Of a stretch of DNA of 64,000 nucleotides, positions 12,583 through 24,000 are shown piece by piece. The position numbers and the translations under genes are program-made. How positions within the stretch are numbered: position 1 is the first letter of the stretch; the number at the start of each line of letters is the position of its first letter. This stretch comes from Gymnogyps californianus (lineage: Eukaryota; Chordata; Aves; Accipitriformes; Cathartidae), in assembly GCF_018139145.2 (NCBI RefSeq), contig NC_059481.1, positions 11,520,368 through 11,584,367 of the forward strand, read 5' to 3'. The notes beneath the pieces are model-generated. The model was not told where the DNA came from and did no database searches. It saw only the letters and a program-made list of their open reading frames with translations.

Positions 12583-15500
12583 TTTCATATCTTAAATATC
12601 ATTGGTCTTTTCATTGCTATGCCCTTATTGACCACAACCACTTCTGGTCAAACTGCACAATTCTGGCTCAAGCAAAATTCCGTGCTGTATAGGGTCTGCC
12701 AGCATATACACACTGCAGTACCTGTGACTTTGATGTATAGGGTCAAGAAAGGCCCTCTCTCTCATGTAACTCCTTATCAGGACAGTAAAACTATGGGGGA
12801 TGCAAGAAAAGCCAAGTGGACTGTATATTTTACACCTGATGCCTACTCTAGAAAAGGTCTGTGTATCAGCCTGATTTTAGGGCAACGTCTCCTCTTTTTT
12901 CAGAGCTAGTGGTGCAATGTGTGTACTAAACAATGTGGGCAGTTTGTGAGTAGGTGGATTTTTTCACCCCATGTTGTATTTATCAATCAGGATGTTTGCC
13001 AGAGAATTTGCCTTGATTGCAGAAGGCCTAAGAAAACAGAATAAATCTGAGCAATTCTTCAGTTGCCCTGAGGAGGTTGTTACTACTGGTGATTCTTAGA
13101 AGCCCTGTAAGTTAGTAGCTGTATGTGTTAGAAGATTTGCTCAGGCCAGAAAACTCCCAAATAGCCAAAGTAGCTACTCATAGTACTAGAGAATCAGAAT
13201 GAAGACAGAATACTGAGATATATCAAACTTCATTAATCGGGAAAAAAAAAAAAAGAAACAAATTGATGCAATATTTAAACCAGAAAATCACTATAATGAC
13301 AAATGACAGCCCTGTAGCCTGCAAAATCTGCTAATAAAGTGTCTGCTGTGGTTGTTATTAAAACTAAACTTATGATCCATGATTATCTAACCATTAAACA
13401 TAAGTGGGGGCTAAACTGGATATCTGTGTCAGACGATATTTCAGTGCTGTCTGGACTGAGAAAATTACTCATCAAATCTGATTTCTGATGCCTCCCTTCT
13501 CTGAAGATTAGCCCCCTGAGGAGTTTACAGGCATTTAGAAAGATTCCTTCCTCCCTCCCTTTGTGTCCTCTTTCTCTTCAGTAATTACACTGTAAGCTTT
13601 CTTTAAGTTTAATTTGTAGACCTTTAAAAATGACTTATGTAGAATAGCTGTGCAATGGTGAAGTGGCTGACCACAGAGCAATTCTGCATTGCCAGAGGAG
13701 CATCCCTCCTACTTGTGTGTAATTATTCTTGTCCAGGTGAAATTTCCTGGACCTATAGCAGCAGCAGTGTAGGTCCTTCCATCAGTCAGGTTGGTTGAAT
13801 ACAATGGGTATTTTTGCCAGAGTTACATCAGCTAAAATAAAGTTAAGAAAAAGGCACATTCAACTGAGATAGTAGTTGGCACATTAGAGTTTCTTTTTGA
13901 TTGATGTACGATAAATTTTTTGTTGTCAAGAAAATTGTTTACACCATTTGACTAATGGGGTGGATGGTCTGTTTAGGAGAGAAAATAGATACATATGGCA
14001 ATGGAAAAAAGCTCTTATTTTATTGGATTACTGCCCACATACCAACAAAATGCTGCATATGTCTTTAGTTCCAGGCTCAACTGGCTTCCACTGTAGCCAA
14101 CAAGAGGTGAAAGTGGTTATGGCAAGAATGGAGCGTTACTTACTGAGACCAACAAACTACATGAGTACTGTGCATTTTACCTTTATTCCTGCTCTTAGAA
14201 TGGGGTGAAGTAAGGTCAATATGTGTTTTGTTAATTCATGCATGGCTCCACACCAGTTGATTTCTTTTTAGAGGCTACTGCCTTGTCTGCTGTTAGCAAA
14301 TATCCCATTAGCAAAAAAGTCCAGAGCTGACCTTCAGATGATGAGGTTGCAAACCAAATCCCTCTTCCACCAATGTATGAAAAAGTGTCATATTAAGTAC
14401 TAATTGCATAATATGAAAGCACTTGCAAGTAACAAGATGGGTAGATTTTCCAGATAGCTCAGTGGTTTACTGGCCTGCTTAACGTAACAAAAATATTGGA
14501 GAATGATATTAGTAACTTGTATTACCTAGCTCAGTGGCCGTGCCAGCTCTTTGCTGATCTGAGCATTCTTTTAGTAGGGCAAACAGGAGACTGGAGAGGG
14601 TTCTTACCAATACAGTTATGTTCTGCTGAAGACTTTTATCTGCTGAGACCTGAGAGGGATTGACAATGACTCCCTCCACAGGTCACTTAACAACAGGGTA
14701 ACAATTTTCAGCCGGAGTTAAGCTGAGTAGCTCTGAGCAGGTAGCTTGGAGGAGAAAGTATCTGCCTGCATTATATTATACCCTTAAACCATTCTGATTT
14801 GTTCTCCAATTTCTGTATAGCAATCATCCAAATTACAGAGCAAAAGGTTTTGTGAATAATGTGCAAAGTACAGCCAGGATTCTTTTAAAAATCTAACAGT
14901 CAATAAAGTATTCATGCTTTCTGGAATGAACTTGGGCCTCTATATATCATTGATCCTTTATTAATGATTTCATTTTAAATACTGCTATCCTGATTCACAA
15001 AGGAAGCATTTTCCATTTTCCATCGCCCTTCTGTTAAACATCCAAAGGGAGAATTTTCTGCTTACAGAAAAAGTAATTTCACAGATGACCACCATTGCTG
15101 AGGGCCAGATTCAGAAAATTATAATCTTCTCCCCTCTTTCTCCGAAAGTTCCTGTCCTTGTTCATTAGCCATACACACCAAGAGATGAAGCGAGCTTTAT
15201 GAAACTTTGTAATTGGGTGTCTCCCACTGATGCCACATGAATATGTCATTAGACTAATACCCTTTACTGACACACAGATATGGTTTTCAGAACAGATCTG
15301 GAAACCTCACAAGCTGGATATAGTATTTTAAAAGACTAAAATGATTTGTACATTTCTTATTTAAAAATTTCTTAATTTGCAGGATGCCTTAAAATCTGGC
15401 TGAGACCCTACCATGTCATCACATCACTATAGAGAGCATGTTGCCAAAAATACATGTGGAGCTTTGGAGCACAATGGTGGTAGAGCTAATGAGAAGTCCA

Positions 15501-17650
15501 AGCAAAAATAGTACAAAAACCTCACACTCTAAGCCCTGAAAGCAAGTACCCTATATTCCCTGCAAGTGGGTTGTCTACAACGTAACTGCAGCATGTACTG
15601 CATGTATATGGGCATTACTTTCTTTACATGAGGACATACTATCAGAGAAATTTAACTTTCTCCTTAAAGTCGTCAGGCAACATGCACTCCTACATGAAGA
15701 CATAACCCAAAATTTAAGCACCTTGTGTTAGTCCATTTGAAGCCTTTCCACCAGTCTGATGAAAAAGTGGACCAGAGCTATAGTATATGAACTGTGACTA
15801 TGTTACGTTTCTTTCTAGCATGGGAATACTTGCTTTAAGTCTTATGTTAGTCGGAAATAGTCTCAGAGCAGGCAGTTCGAAGTTTATGCATGCTGCTCCT
15901 TTCTCACAAACAAATCTCAATGGGAAAAGTGTTCAAGGTAGATTTTTGCGGTTCTTTTTTTTTTTTTTTAGATGGATGGCAGATGGAGAACCTCTTTTCA
16001 AGTGAACTTGGAGCATGGACACTGTTTTGGAGAGAAGAAAATAAAAAGAGAGAACTGTAAAGAAAGTTTGAAGAGCCCTGTGCTCCTGAAGGGCTGTCTG
16101 CCCTTCCTTTTAGCAGCATACAAGGTAAGTTCTGTTTGAATGATTTTGGCATATCTTTATGCTGAAGAGCTGTGTGTCGTTAAGCAACATTTAGCAGTGT
16201 GTAAGCACATGGAAGTTGCCTTTGGTACTTTACATAGCTGTGTCTGCTCTCATCCCAGATTCTGTTAGTAAAGATAAAAGGTCCTTCTATGAGTTGATAC
16301 ACGATCAAGGTGTATACTGAGAATGGTATAGAGATCAGAAGCTCAGCTCTTTCAAAGCTAAATGGGCCATAGCAAAGACTACAAGCTAAACAAAACACAG
16401 GACTCGATCAAAAAAACGTGTAAGTGATCTCTCTCCTTTAAACAATGAACTGTGTTCCCTGTTGCAAGTGTGGCACTGTTTCATTTAATTTCCAGTGACA
16501 ATAAGAATAAAAATCTATTTAAAGTGTTTAAGGGAGTGAATCACACATTCGAAAGAAATATTTTTTTGTGAAGAGTAGCATAGACTTTTTATAACAAGTG
16601 AATTGTGTGAACAGAAAACAGATTGAGAAAACAGGTACAAGCTATGCCACTCATGAAATTTTATCCAGAGACCTGCAGCCTGAAAACATTCATGTAACTT
16701 TAAATTTCTGTTCCAGATTGTCATGAAATATAAAGAGAATAAAGAGAATATTAGGAGAGCACTTGTTGTCTAATGTAGTTGATCTCGCTACATTTTGTGC
16801 TTTGATGCAGTGCCTGTATGATCAGATAGGATAGCCTGAGGCTTGATGTAGTAGCATGTCTGATTTTACAGGAATGTAAACCAGGAACAAGTCCATTCTA
16901 GACAGAGGTCTTAAAAATCCAGAGCATAGGGTGCCAAGTTTACCTTCCCACTTCTGAGTGTTAGCAGATGCTCCGTGAAGGCAAGATCCCAGCACCATTT
17001 GAGAACAAGCAGAGAGTCTGCATTCGCTTCTCTTATGCTGTGACATCCCTGAAGTTAAGGACCATTTCAGCTGTGCCACCTTTGTATTTCCTTAAACCTT
17101 TTCCTTTCTCTGGTGGCAGAAAGGTGAGAAAAGGCCCTGAGTGCTCTCAAGCCAACTATATAGCAATAATTTGGGGATGTTCCCAAATCTAAGTCACTAA
17201 ATCTAGCTTTAGGCTTGATAGTAACACAAGGAAGGTTCTGGGAAATACTTTAGCAGCTGTAATTCAAAGAAACCTTAAGATACTCTGTATTATATGTAGC
17301 ACTGTAATGGCCCTTTGTAGTCTTAGGGAGCAGGGGAATATAAGGATTATAGAATGGCTGCCTCCTTATTATGAAATGGTGTCCCATAGTAATCATAGTT
17401 TACGTGAACCTGAGGACTGATGCCATAAGCTTTTATATATCTTCATTCATCCTATATAAATTTAAAAATCAAATAAGCTTGTAATTCAAATGATGAAGAG
17501 AGTCAAAGAGATTATAACCAATGAGGCCAACTGCAACTAATATTGCATCAGGTGCTTAACTGTTCAATATATGTGTAAATACACTCAAACCTTGCAAAAT
17601 ATGTTTAACAAGTCTGTAACTTCAGGTAAATATTAAAACTCTGTGAACGC
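12583..17650. other. Unique non-coding DNA
   Basis: No gene seen. A12-13 tracts occur near 13243 and T13 near 15956. A weak old-repeat trace is possible at 13798-13835 (GAATACAATGGGTATTTTTGCCAG). ATAAAGAGA is repeated in tandem at about 16739-16756. Open frames, such as those near 15787-17192, overlap on opposite strands and carry no domain. Confidence 0.6.
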
Positions 17651-17693
17651 AGCATTTAAGCTTTTTAAGCTCAGCACTTAAGTGTGCGCTTAT
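17651..17693. repeat. Trace of a self-complementary 'CTTAAG' old repeat
   Basis: AGCATTTAAGCTTTTTAAGC and TCAGCACTTAAGTGTGCGCT resemble the amniote repeat built from 'AGCACTTAAGCATGTGCTTAA' in both senses. Within 43 bp it is nearly self-complementary, so strand cannot be assigned. Family name not known to me. Confidence 0.35.
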
Positions 17694-17820
17694 TGTGAAG
17701 TCTGTGTGTTAGTTTTTTGTGACAGGGCATGATATGCAAATCAAAGGCCTATGAAGTGTTACTGAAAAAATGGTGTCCAACATAACTGAAATGTAGCTGC
17801 AGATACTGTAGTTTGTTTTG

Positions 17821-17940
17821 CTTAGATTATAAACTCTTTGAGGCAAAGGGCCACTGTTTTATTCTTTACAAAACACCTGGCACATGTGTTGTGTCCAGTT
17901 ATGGTTCCTGTGCTCCATTGTCATTTAAGAATAAAAAAAT
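17821..17940 (+). mobile_element. Ancient CR1/L3-type LINE 3' tail
   Basis: The stretch reads TTAGATTATAAACTCTTTGA GGCAAAGGGCCACTGTTTTA, then ACACCTGGCACATGTG, and ends with AAGAATAAAAAAAT. It follows, in order, the shared LINE/SINE tail 'TTAGATTGTAAGCTCTTTGGGGCAGGGACTGTCTTT ... CAGCGCCTAGCACAATGGGGTCCT ... AATAAATAA'. Three ordered blocks and an A-rich end on the same side support the plus orientation. No coding part is attached. A SINE that shares this tail is an alternative. Confidence 0.6.
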
Positions 17941-18145
17941 CATCTAAACAATGTAGCTGTTCAGAATTTGTCAATAGAAAAAGCAGTTAGTAAAACTTTT
18001 TTCCTGCATTATATGATAATATATATGTTCCCGTTGCTATTTACATATGAGAATTTTATAGGGGGTGGTCAAGATGAAAAGCCAAAAAAAAAAATCCTGA
18101 TTTTTCTTTAATTTCAAACTCTTACTATGGAAAAAGTAACTATGT

Positions 18146-18150
18146 TCTTA
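18146..18150. repeat. Target-site duplication, left copy (TCTTA)
   Basis: TCTTA directly precedes the LTR that begins TGTCGTGG at 18151, and the identical TCTTA follows its last base. Perfect 5-bp duplications mark retroviral-type integration and fix both LTR ends. Confidence 0.9.
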
Positions 18151-18760
18151 TGTCGTGGTTTAAGCCCAGCCAGCAGCTAAGCACCACGCAGCTGCTCCCT
18201 CACTCCCCCCGCCCCCGCTCCCAGTGGGATGGGGAGGAGAATCAGGAAAGAAGGTAAAACTCGTGGGTTGTAAGAACAGTTTAATAACTAAAGTAAAATA
18301 TAATACTAACAATACTAGAAAGGAAATATAATAATAATAGTAGTAATGAAAAGGAATATAACAAAAAAAAAAAAGAAGAGGGGGAAAAAAAAAAGAAAAA
18401 AAAAACCAGTGATGCACAATGCAATTGCTCACCACCCGCTGACCGATGCCTGAGCAGCGATCCGCCCCTCCCGGCCAACTCCCCCCTGTTTATATACTGG
18501 GCATAACGTTCCATGGTATGGAATACCCCTTTGGCTAGTTGGGGTCATCTGTCCTGGCTGTGCTCCCTCCCAGCTTCTTGCACACCTGCTTGCTGGCAGA
18601 GCATGGGAAACTGAAAAGTCTTTGGCTTAAGATAAGCGCTACTTAGCAACAACTGAAACATCAGCGTGTTATCAACATTATTTTCACATTAAATCCAAAA
18701 CACAGCACTGTACCAGCTACTAAGAAGAAAATTAACTCTATCCCAACCGAAACCAGGACA
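18151..18760 (-). mobile_element. Solo LTR of an avian endogenous retrovirus (ERVL-like), minus strand
   Basis: The element is 610 bp. Read on the minus strand it starts TGTCCTGGTTTCGGTTGGGA and ends TTAAACCACGACA, giving the TG...CA ends of an LTR. Both flanks carry TCTTA. On the minus strand a TATA box (TATATAAA, at 18489-18496) and an ATTAAA polyadenylation-type signal (18280-18285) lie in the order U3, R, U5. It matches the LTR at 54655-55226 along its whole length, with differences mostly in A/T-rich tracts around 18320-18410. No internal retroviral sequence adjoins it, so the provirus was lost by LTR-LTR recombination. The 5-bp duplication favours class III (ERVL-like); I recall the family from neoavian genomes but cannot name the subfamily. 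Open frames inside (18160-18435, 18281-18514) are by-products. Confidence 0.92.
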
Positions 18761-18765
18761 TCTTA
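18761..18765. repeat. Target-site duplication, right copy (TCTTA)
   Basis: Identical to 18146-18150 and directly adjacent to the terminal CCAGGACA of the LTR. Its perfect preservation fits a fairly young insertion, although five bases are little to judge by. Confidence 0.9.
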
Positions 18766-18949
18766 CAATGTTAAAATGGGAAATATTTTTATGTAATATT
18801 ATTCAAGTTGATTCCAAAAAGAAAATTGGCCATTCCAGAGATAAAAATTTACCGTATGTATTGACTTTCAGACAATTATCAAATATGTAAATTCCAGAGA
18901 GATGTTTGACCTGAACTTAGATCTGCTGCATGCATCAAGATTCGTTCAT

Positions 18950-19230
18950 TTTAAACTAATTGAGGAACAATTAATTGGTGTTCAAGGTATTAATTTCTTT
19001 TTGTTGTTGTTTAAATTCAGCTATTTCTGTCTATAGCATAATACGTAAGAGGCTATGATCATTGCTTTTTAACTTTTTGTGCAAATAAATTACAAAATTA
19101 ATTGCTGGTTGCACTGAAATTAAGGAGATGTCAGTGTTTCAATTGCAAACCTTTCTTTTTGGAGGTTTATAAATCAGTTATAAAAGTTCTCTCCAAACAC
19201 AAGAAATAAATTAATTAGCGACGTTGTCAT
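18950..19230. promoter_or_regulatory. TAATT-dense stretch, possible conserved non-coding element
   Basis: Several homeodomain-core-like strings cluster here: AACTAATTGAGG, ACAATTAATTGG, AAATTAATTGCTGG, TTTCAATTGC and AAATTAATTAGC. Such clusters are common in developmental enhancers in gene deserts, but AT-rich DNA also produces them by chance. Listed as a candidate only; conservation was not checked. Confidence 0.2.
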
Positions 19231-19635
19231 AGCTGACAAGCATGTTTGTTTACATCTTTAATGATCTTAGGAGTCTTAATCATTTAACATTTCTAAGTGT
19301 TTTGAGATCCTTGAAGGATGGACTCGATAAAGTGCAAAGTATTATTAATATTCTCTTTAATTCGTTCATGTTAACAATACATATGCCGTGAGGGCTATTT
19401 CAGCCAATTGTGTGTGCTGGATCCCACAATGTATCTATTAGGAAATGTCTCATGGAAATTATTAAAGATTCAGTTGAGATCTAGTGATCATTTACTTTGA
19501 CGAGCAGAAGAATTGGCAAGCATCCTTTCAAGGAGAAAGATGAACCACTGCCTCCTTGGAGGACGTAAGAATGGGAAGAAAGGATTTCTGTTATATATAC
19601 CATAAATTTGGAAAGCCTGGTTAAAAACATATTCA

Positions 19636-19683
19636 TATAAAGATACCTATCTATCTTTATAGATAGGTATCTTTATAGATACC
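19636..19683. repeat. Perfect 17-bp-arm inverted repeat with a nested second hairpin
   Basis: Left arm 19636-19652 (TATAAAGATACCTATCT) is the exact reverse complement of 19661-19677, with an 8-base spacer. A second overlapping hairpin, AGGTATCT-TTAT-AGATACCT, spans 19664-19683, so the middle segment can pair with either side. No mobile element boundary is visible around it. It may have grown from a local GATA/TATC microsatellite by template switching. Confidence 0.85.
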
Positions 19684-21022
19684 TAGGAGATAAATATATA
19701 CATACATACACAGATGGAGACAACACACACACATATAAAAATAGTGTCCATCATTTAGACTTGGATTCAAACCACTTAAGGAGGTGCCAGTTTCATATCA
19801 TAATTAAGCTGCTGAACGGGGTTGTTTACTCCCTTTTTCCTCGCCTGTGCCTCCAGCTGTGTTCCTAGGCGTACTGTTAGCCTTGGTCTGAGTTTGACAT
19901 GCTCATTCTTGCTGTGGTATGAGCTGGTTCAGGGAGCTAAAGACGACAGGAAGCAGTCCATATTTTGGAGGGCAGGATTCATTTTCTACAGGTTTAGCTA
20001 CCTGAACCAGCCCACTGTGGGGCCAGACAAGTACTGAAGCAGTCAGGTGAACAAGAGAGGTGTGAAAGTAGATTAGCTTAGTTCTAATGTCAGATTTTAT
20101 TGCGGGTGGGGAGTAGTCCCTCTTGATTTGGTGGTGGGAGCCAGACCCTTCCAAAAAGTAGGCAGGTCTCAGGCTGAGAGCAAGGCTCCTTCTTCATTGA
20201 CTACAGAGGAAGAATAAGGTGAAAACACTTTTTTAACATAGCCTTCTCCATTTAGTGCCTAAAGTTAGATAATTTTAATCTAGGATAAACCAAATCTTGC
20301 TTAAATGAAAAGTACGTGTTTTCCTTGGTTTTTTAGGATTTAAGTTAAAGAGGAATATGGCCATTTCTCTTGGGCTTTAAACCTAAAAATAACATTTAAA
20401 ATGTTCATCAAGTTTTCTTTGAAAGCTATTTAAACATCTGAATAAAAGGAAGAAGTTGTATTGTTATTTAGAGCTCCTTGGAGAAACTCCAAGCTTTAAT
20501 TGCACTTCACTTTCATTTCTGTAAGAATGAATCTGAATGAAAGTGTCTCTGTCCTGTGGTGCTCTTTCATTCCCCATCTTAGTTCTTGTGAAAACAGTGC
20601 ACTGGTGCAGCCAAACTCAGCCAGGCGCCCTCCTGCTGTTGATTTAGACATCTCTTTTGGCTCCTAGCTGATTTTCTTTTGTTTTGAGAATAAATTAAAA
20701 GCATGTTTGAAAGTAGCAATGTCAATTTTTCTAATTATCTGAGACATGGTGACTGTAAATACCACACTACCTATTAAACAAATATATTCAAGAAAGTTCA
20801 GTGGATGATATCGAGATAAATCGAATCTAGTGGTTCTCTCTGAGATTTTCAGGCCAGATAATGTGTGCACACTGGATACAACATGGTTCTGCGTATGTTG
20901 GGCTTATGTTTGTGTACATGCACGGAAAAATGACCTTGTTTCCTAAGAACTTGCTGAACATGTTCTCTGGAGTCTCTCTGTGCATCGGCTAGCTCTCTGA
21001 TACCTCCAGATGCCACAACAGC

Positions 21023-21059
21023 AAAAAAAAAAAAAAATTTTTTTTTTTTTTTTTTTTTT
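21023..21059. repeat. A15T22 self-complementary homopolymer junction
   Basis: Fifteen A (21023-21037) run straight into twenty-two T (21038-21059). It may be two retroposon tails meeting head to head, or a single expanded A/T tract; no element body is recognisable on either side. Exact lengths are likely polymorphic or affected by sequencing error. Confidence 0.9.
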
Positions 21060-24000
21060 CCCCTTTCAGAAATCATGAGTTGAAAGGTAAGACAGTTCTG
21101 GAGAAACCCAGGCCTGTTTATCTTTTATATGGCTCATGAGAGGAGAACTCTTTCTCTGTTTTACATCTAACCACACTTGCTGAGATCTATGGCAGCACAC
21201 TTAAAACAGTTTCCATGGGAAAGCTGATGGCTGAGTTTATCTTAATTTATGCTACACTTGTTTGCTGAGCTCTACATGTGTTTTGATATAGCGTCAGGAG
21301 TTCTTCATCAGTTGAGTAAGGAGTGCTTGATGTTCCTTGATGCTGTTCTTTTATTTCCAGGCCTGTTGCTACCAGATTTCCTCTTCCCTCCTACAAAGTA
21401 TAGCAGATTTTCTACTATTTTCAATGTCTTCTGACATATGAGGTTTCTTGAAATACAGCTGATATTTGTATGTGTGGATATTCCCCATAATATCTGCTAT
21501 TTTTCTAGTTCTAAACTAAATACACATTAGAACTTCCTCTGGTGAGACAGTCATGTTTGGGGAATGTTCATGGGATGCTGCATATTTAACGCTTACCTTT
21601 ACTTTACTTACTTTTTTTTTGTTTTATGTTTGCTCACTATTTAAGACTTTTGGGGCCAGATTGTTCAACCATTACATAATCCTAACAAAGCTGACCATGA
21701 AAGTAAGAATGGAAGGACTGGATTGTCGGTTGCATTGTTATAATGACAAACCTGGTTGTTTAGTACGTACAGGCCACTAAAACTTTGGCCTAAATTTAAA
21801 TAGACATTAGGAACTGTGGGAACAGACTCTGGAGTCAGAGTCTGTGTAGTTTGTTATACTGGATCCTAAATGTATGTAAAAACCGCAAAGCAGGGGAAAA
21901 TTGGACATATCTGTATCTGTCATTTTAACTTATACACAGAAAAGAAAGAAAGGTTTATATCTTACAAAGAGTGAGGTTCTCTTTTCTGAAATTAGTTCAT
22001 AGCCCCAATTATACTGCATCTGAATTTCACACATTTAAAGCACTTTAAAAGTTTTAAAATCAAATAAAGAACCTGATGAAAAAATCCATACTGGAAACTT
22101 CTGGCTTTTTCAGAAGCATAATCTTGTCTGTAGCACTGATAAAATCATAAACAATATATTCTACTTGCCTAAATTTAAAAGAGTGGTATGTTAAGTTATT
22201 GTTAAAGCTATAGGTAATACACATTCTTACTGACAGTGAACTTTAGTCAACAAAACAGAAATGGTTCAGTTCTTGTATTTATTTTCCTATGAGATTGTAG
22301 ACCTACATGTTTCATATGAGTAGTAAAGGAATCCAGGGAATATTTCCCATTTCTTTTTAGGGTAGTGTAAATGAGCATGGGGAGTTACCAAGAAATGGGG
22401 GAATTTCCTTGGGACTTATCTTTGGAAAGGAAGGAGCAATCTATGTTCTTTGACCTGTAATGAGCTGGTTTTGTCCAATGCTGGCAGGTTGGTCTGGTTG
22501 CTGTTTGTGTTTTTGAACATCTCATCTGGACACAGTCTTTTCAGAGAAGTTTTTTGCATGTTTTCATTGTGAGGAATAGAGACTGCACCACTGACAGGCT
22601 GTGGGAATTATGATTATCATATTGGCAATTTTTAGCTTTTATTTTCAGCAGTATTACTCAAGATATTCTCACACACGTGAGGAAGTATTGATGCTATTGG
22701 ACCTTAAATACTGTGTGTACAGTTCTCTGCTAACCTTGCCCAGGAAAACAAAATCTGGTATAAAGAATGGCTACAGGGACTTGGAAGCCTGCCTTATGAA
22801 ATAAAGCTGAAAGCTTCTTTGGACTAGCAAAACAAAAGCTGAAAGGACTCTCCCTGACAGTCATGAAGGTTGAACATGAAGCTCCTCATGAAATTCAGTA
22901 TACATGTCTTTCCATTGAGACGCTGTGAGCCTACAGACTAGCTTAGGTTTATGCAACTCTTAATTTTGCAGTTTTCTCATTACAGACTGAAAAAAAGCCT
23001 TCTAAGACGCACCCACACTGTCAGATACTTTACAGAGATATTAGTGTGTTGTCAGATTACAGAATGTCTTCTGTATGCCTCGCAAAATTTGAACCCAAAT
23101 ATATAAAGTGTTGATGTATATAGATTGAACGGATATATTTGATTTTCATTATGCAGTTGTTTTTCTATGATTTTTTCTAGTTGCTCTAGTTGCTTCAAAA
23201 CGGGTAATCTCATTCTTGTTCTAGCCTTCCTAAAGCTTTCTCACTGTTAAAACTTATTTTTAAATGAGAGGGGTTTGCTTAAGTTTAATATAAAAAATAT
23301 TTTTTTAACTCATGTAACATCTAATATTTTCATCACCTGTAAACAAAGGAAATTCATCTTTTTGCAAAATCTTAATGCAAGACTACAAAGGTGTAGACAG
23401 TTCTTTTATAAGCTATCAGTGTATTGTTCAGTTCATCTACATGCAGAGCTGGGGTAGTGGTATTCAAGAAGCATATGCGTGGGCTAATTGGATTTTCCAT
23501 TTTGCATTACTTCATTGTTGAATATGTGCAGGCTTAGAAGATTCAGGGTAATAAAACTAGCATAATGCTACATGTATATGATTACCTCTGTCTTGTTGAT
23601 GACTTAATCCCAGAGTTAATGTCATTTATTTTTCAGATGTGAGAATGACCTGTCATCTATCAAAACATTAAACTGACTCTCACACTACAATATCGATTGG
23701 CAGAACTGGAAGTGTCCTTAAAGATTTTTTTTTTTCCAGTTTGAAAATTAATGCAGCAAGATCTAGTTGATTCTGGGTAGTATATGGCTTTTCTCCTGTG
23801 ACATGTTGTCAGAACAACAGGATGGCTGATGGTAGCTATAGAATGTTTTAAAAGTTGTCTTTTTTGTTAAACCCCTTAGTAGCTGAACATTAACAGTAGT
23901 TAGGACTTGGGATTCTGCTGTCAGGGCACTCATTTGCCTTATTTCTCTCTCTTAATGACTACAAGTTGTTAAGATGCACAGCACATGCACTAAATATAAA

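Larger units (their letters stand above)
18766..21022. other. Unique non-coding DNA
   Basis: No gene seen. Contains an AT-rich, TAATT-dense stretch (18950-19230), a hairpin (19636-19683) and a short CATA/CA-rich run at about 19694-19736, the first two listed separately. Open frames at 19822-20154 are on opposite strands over the same DNA and show no domain. Confidence 0.6.

Noticed and set aside
18160..18514. Two open frames of 91 and 77 codons, one rich in F and Y
   Set aside because: They lie within the solo LTR and gain their phenylalanine and tyrosine runs from its A/T-rich tracts.
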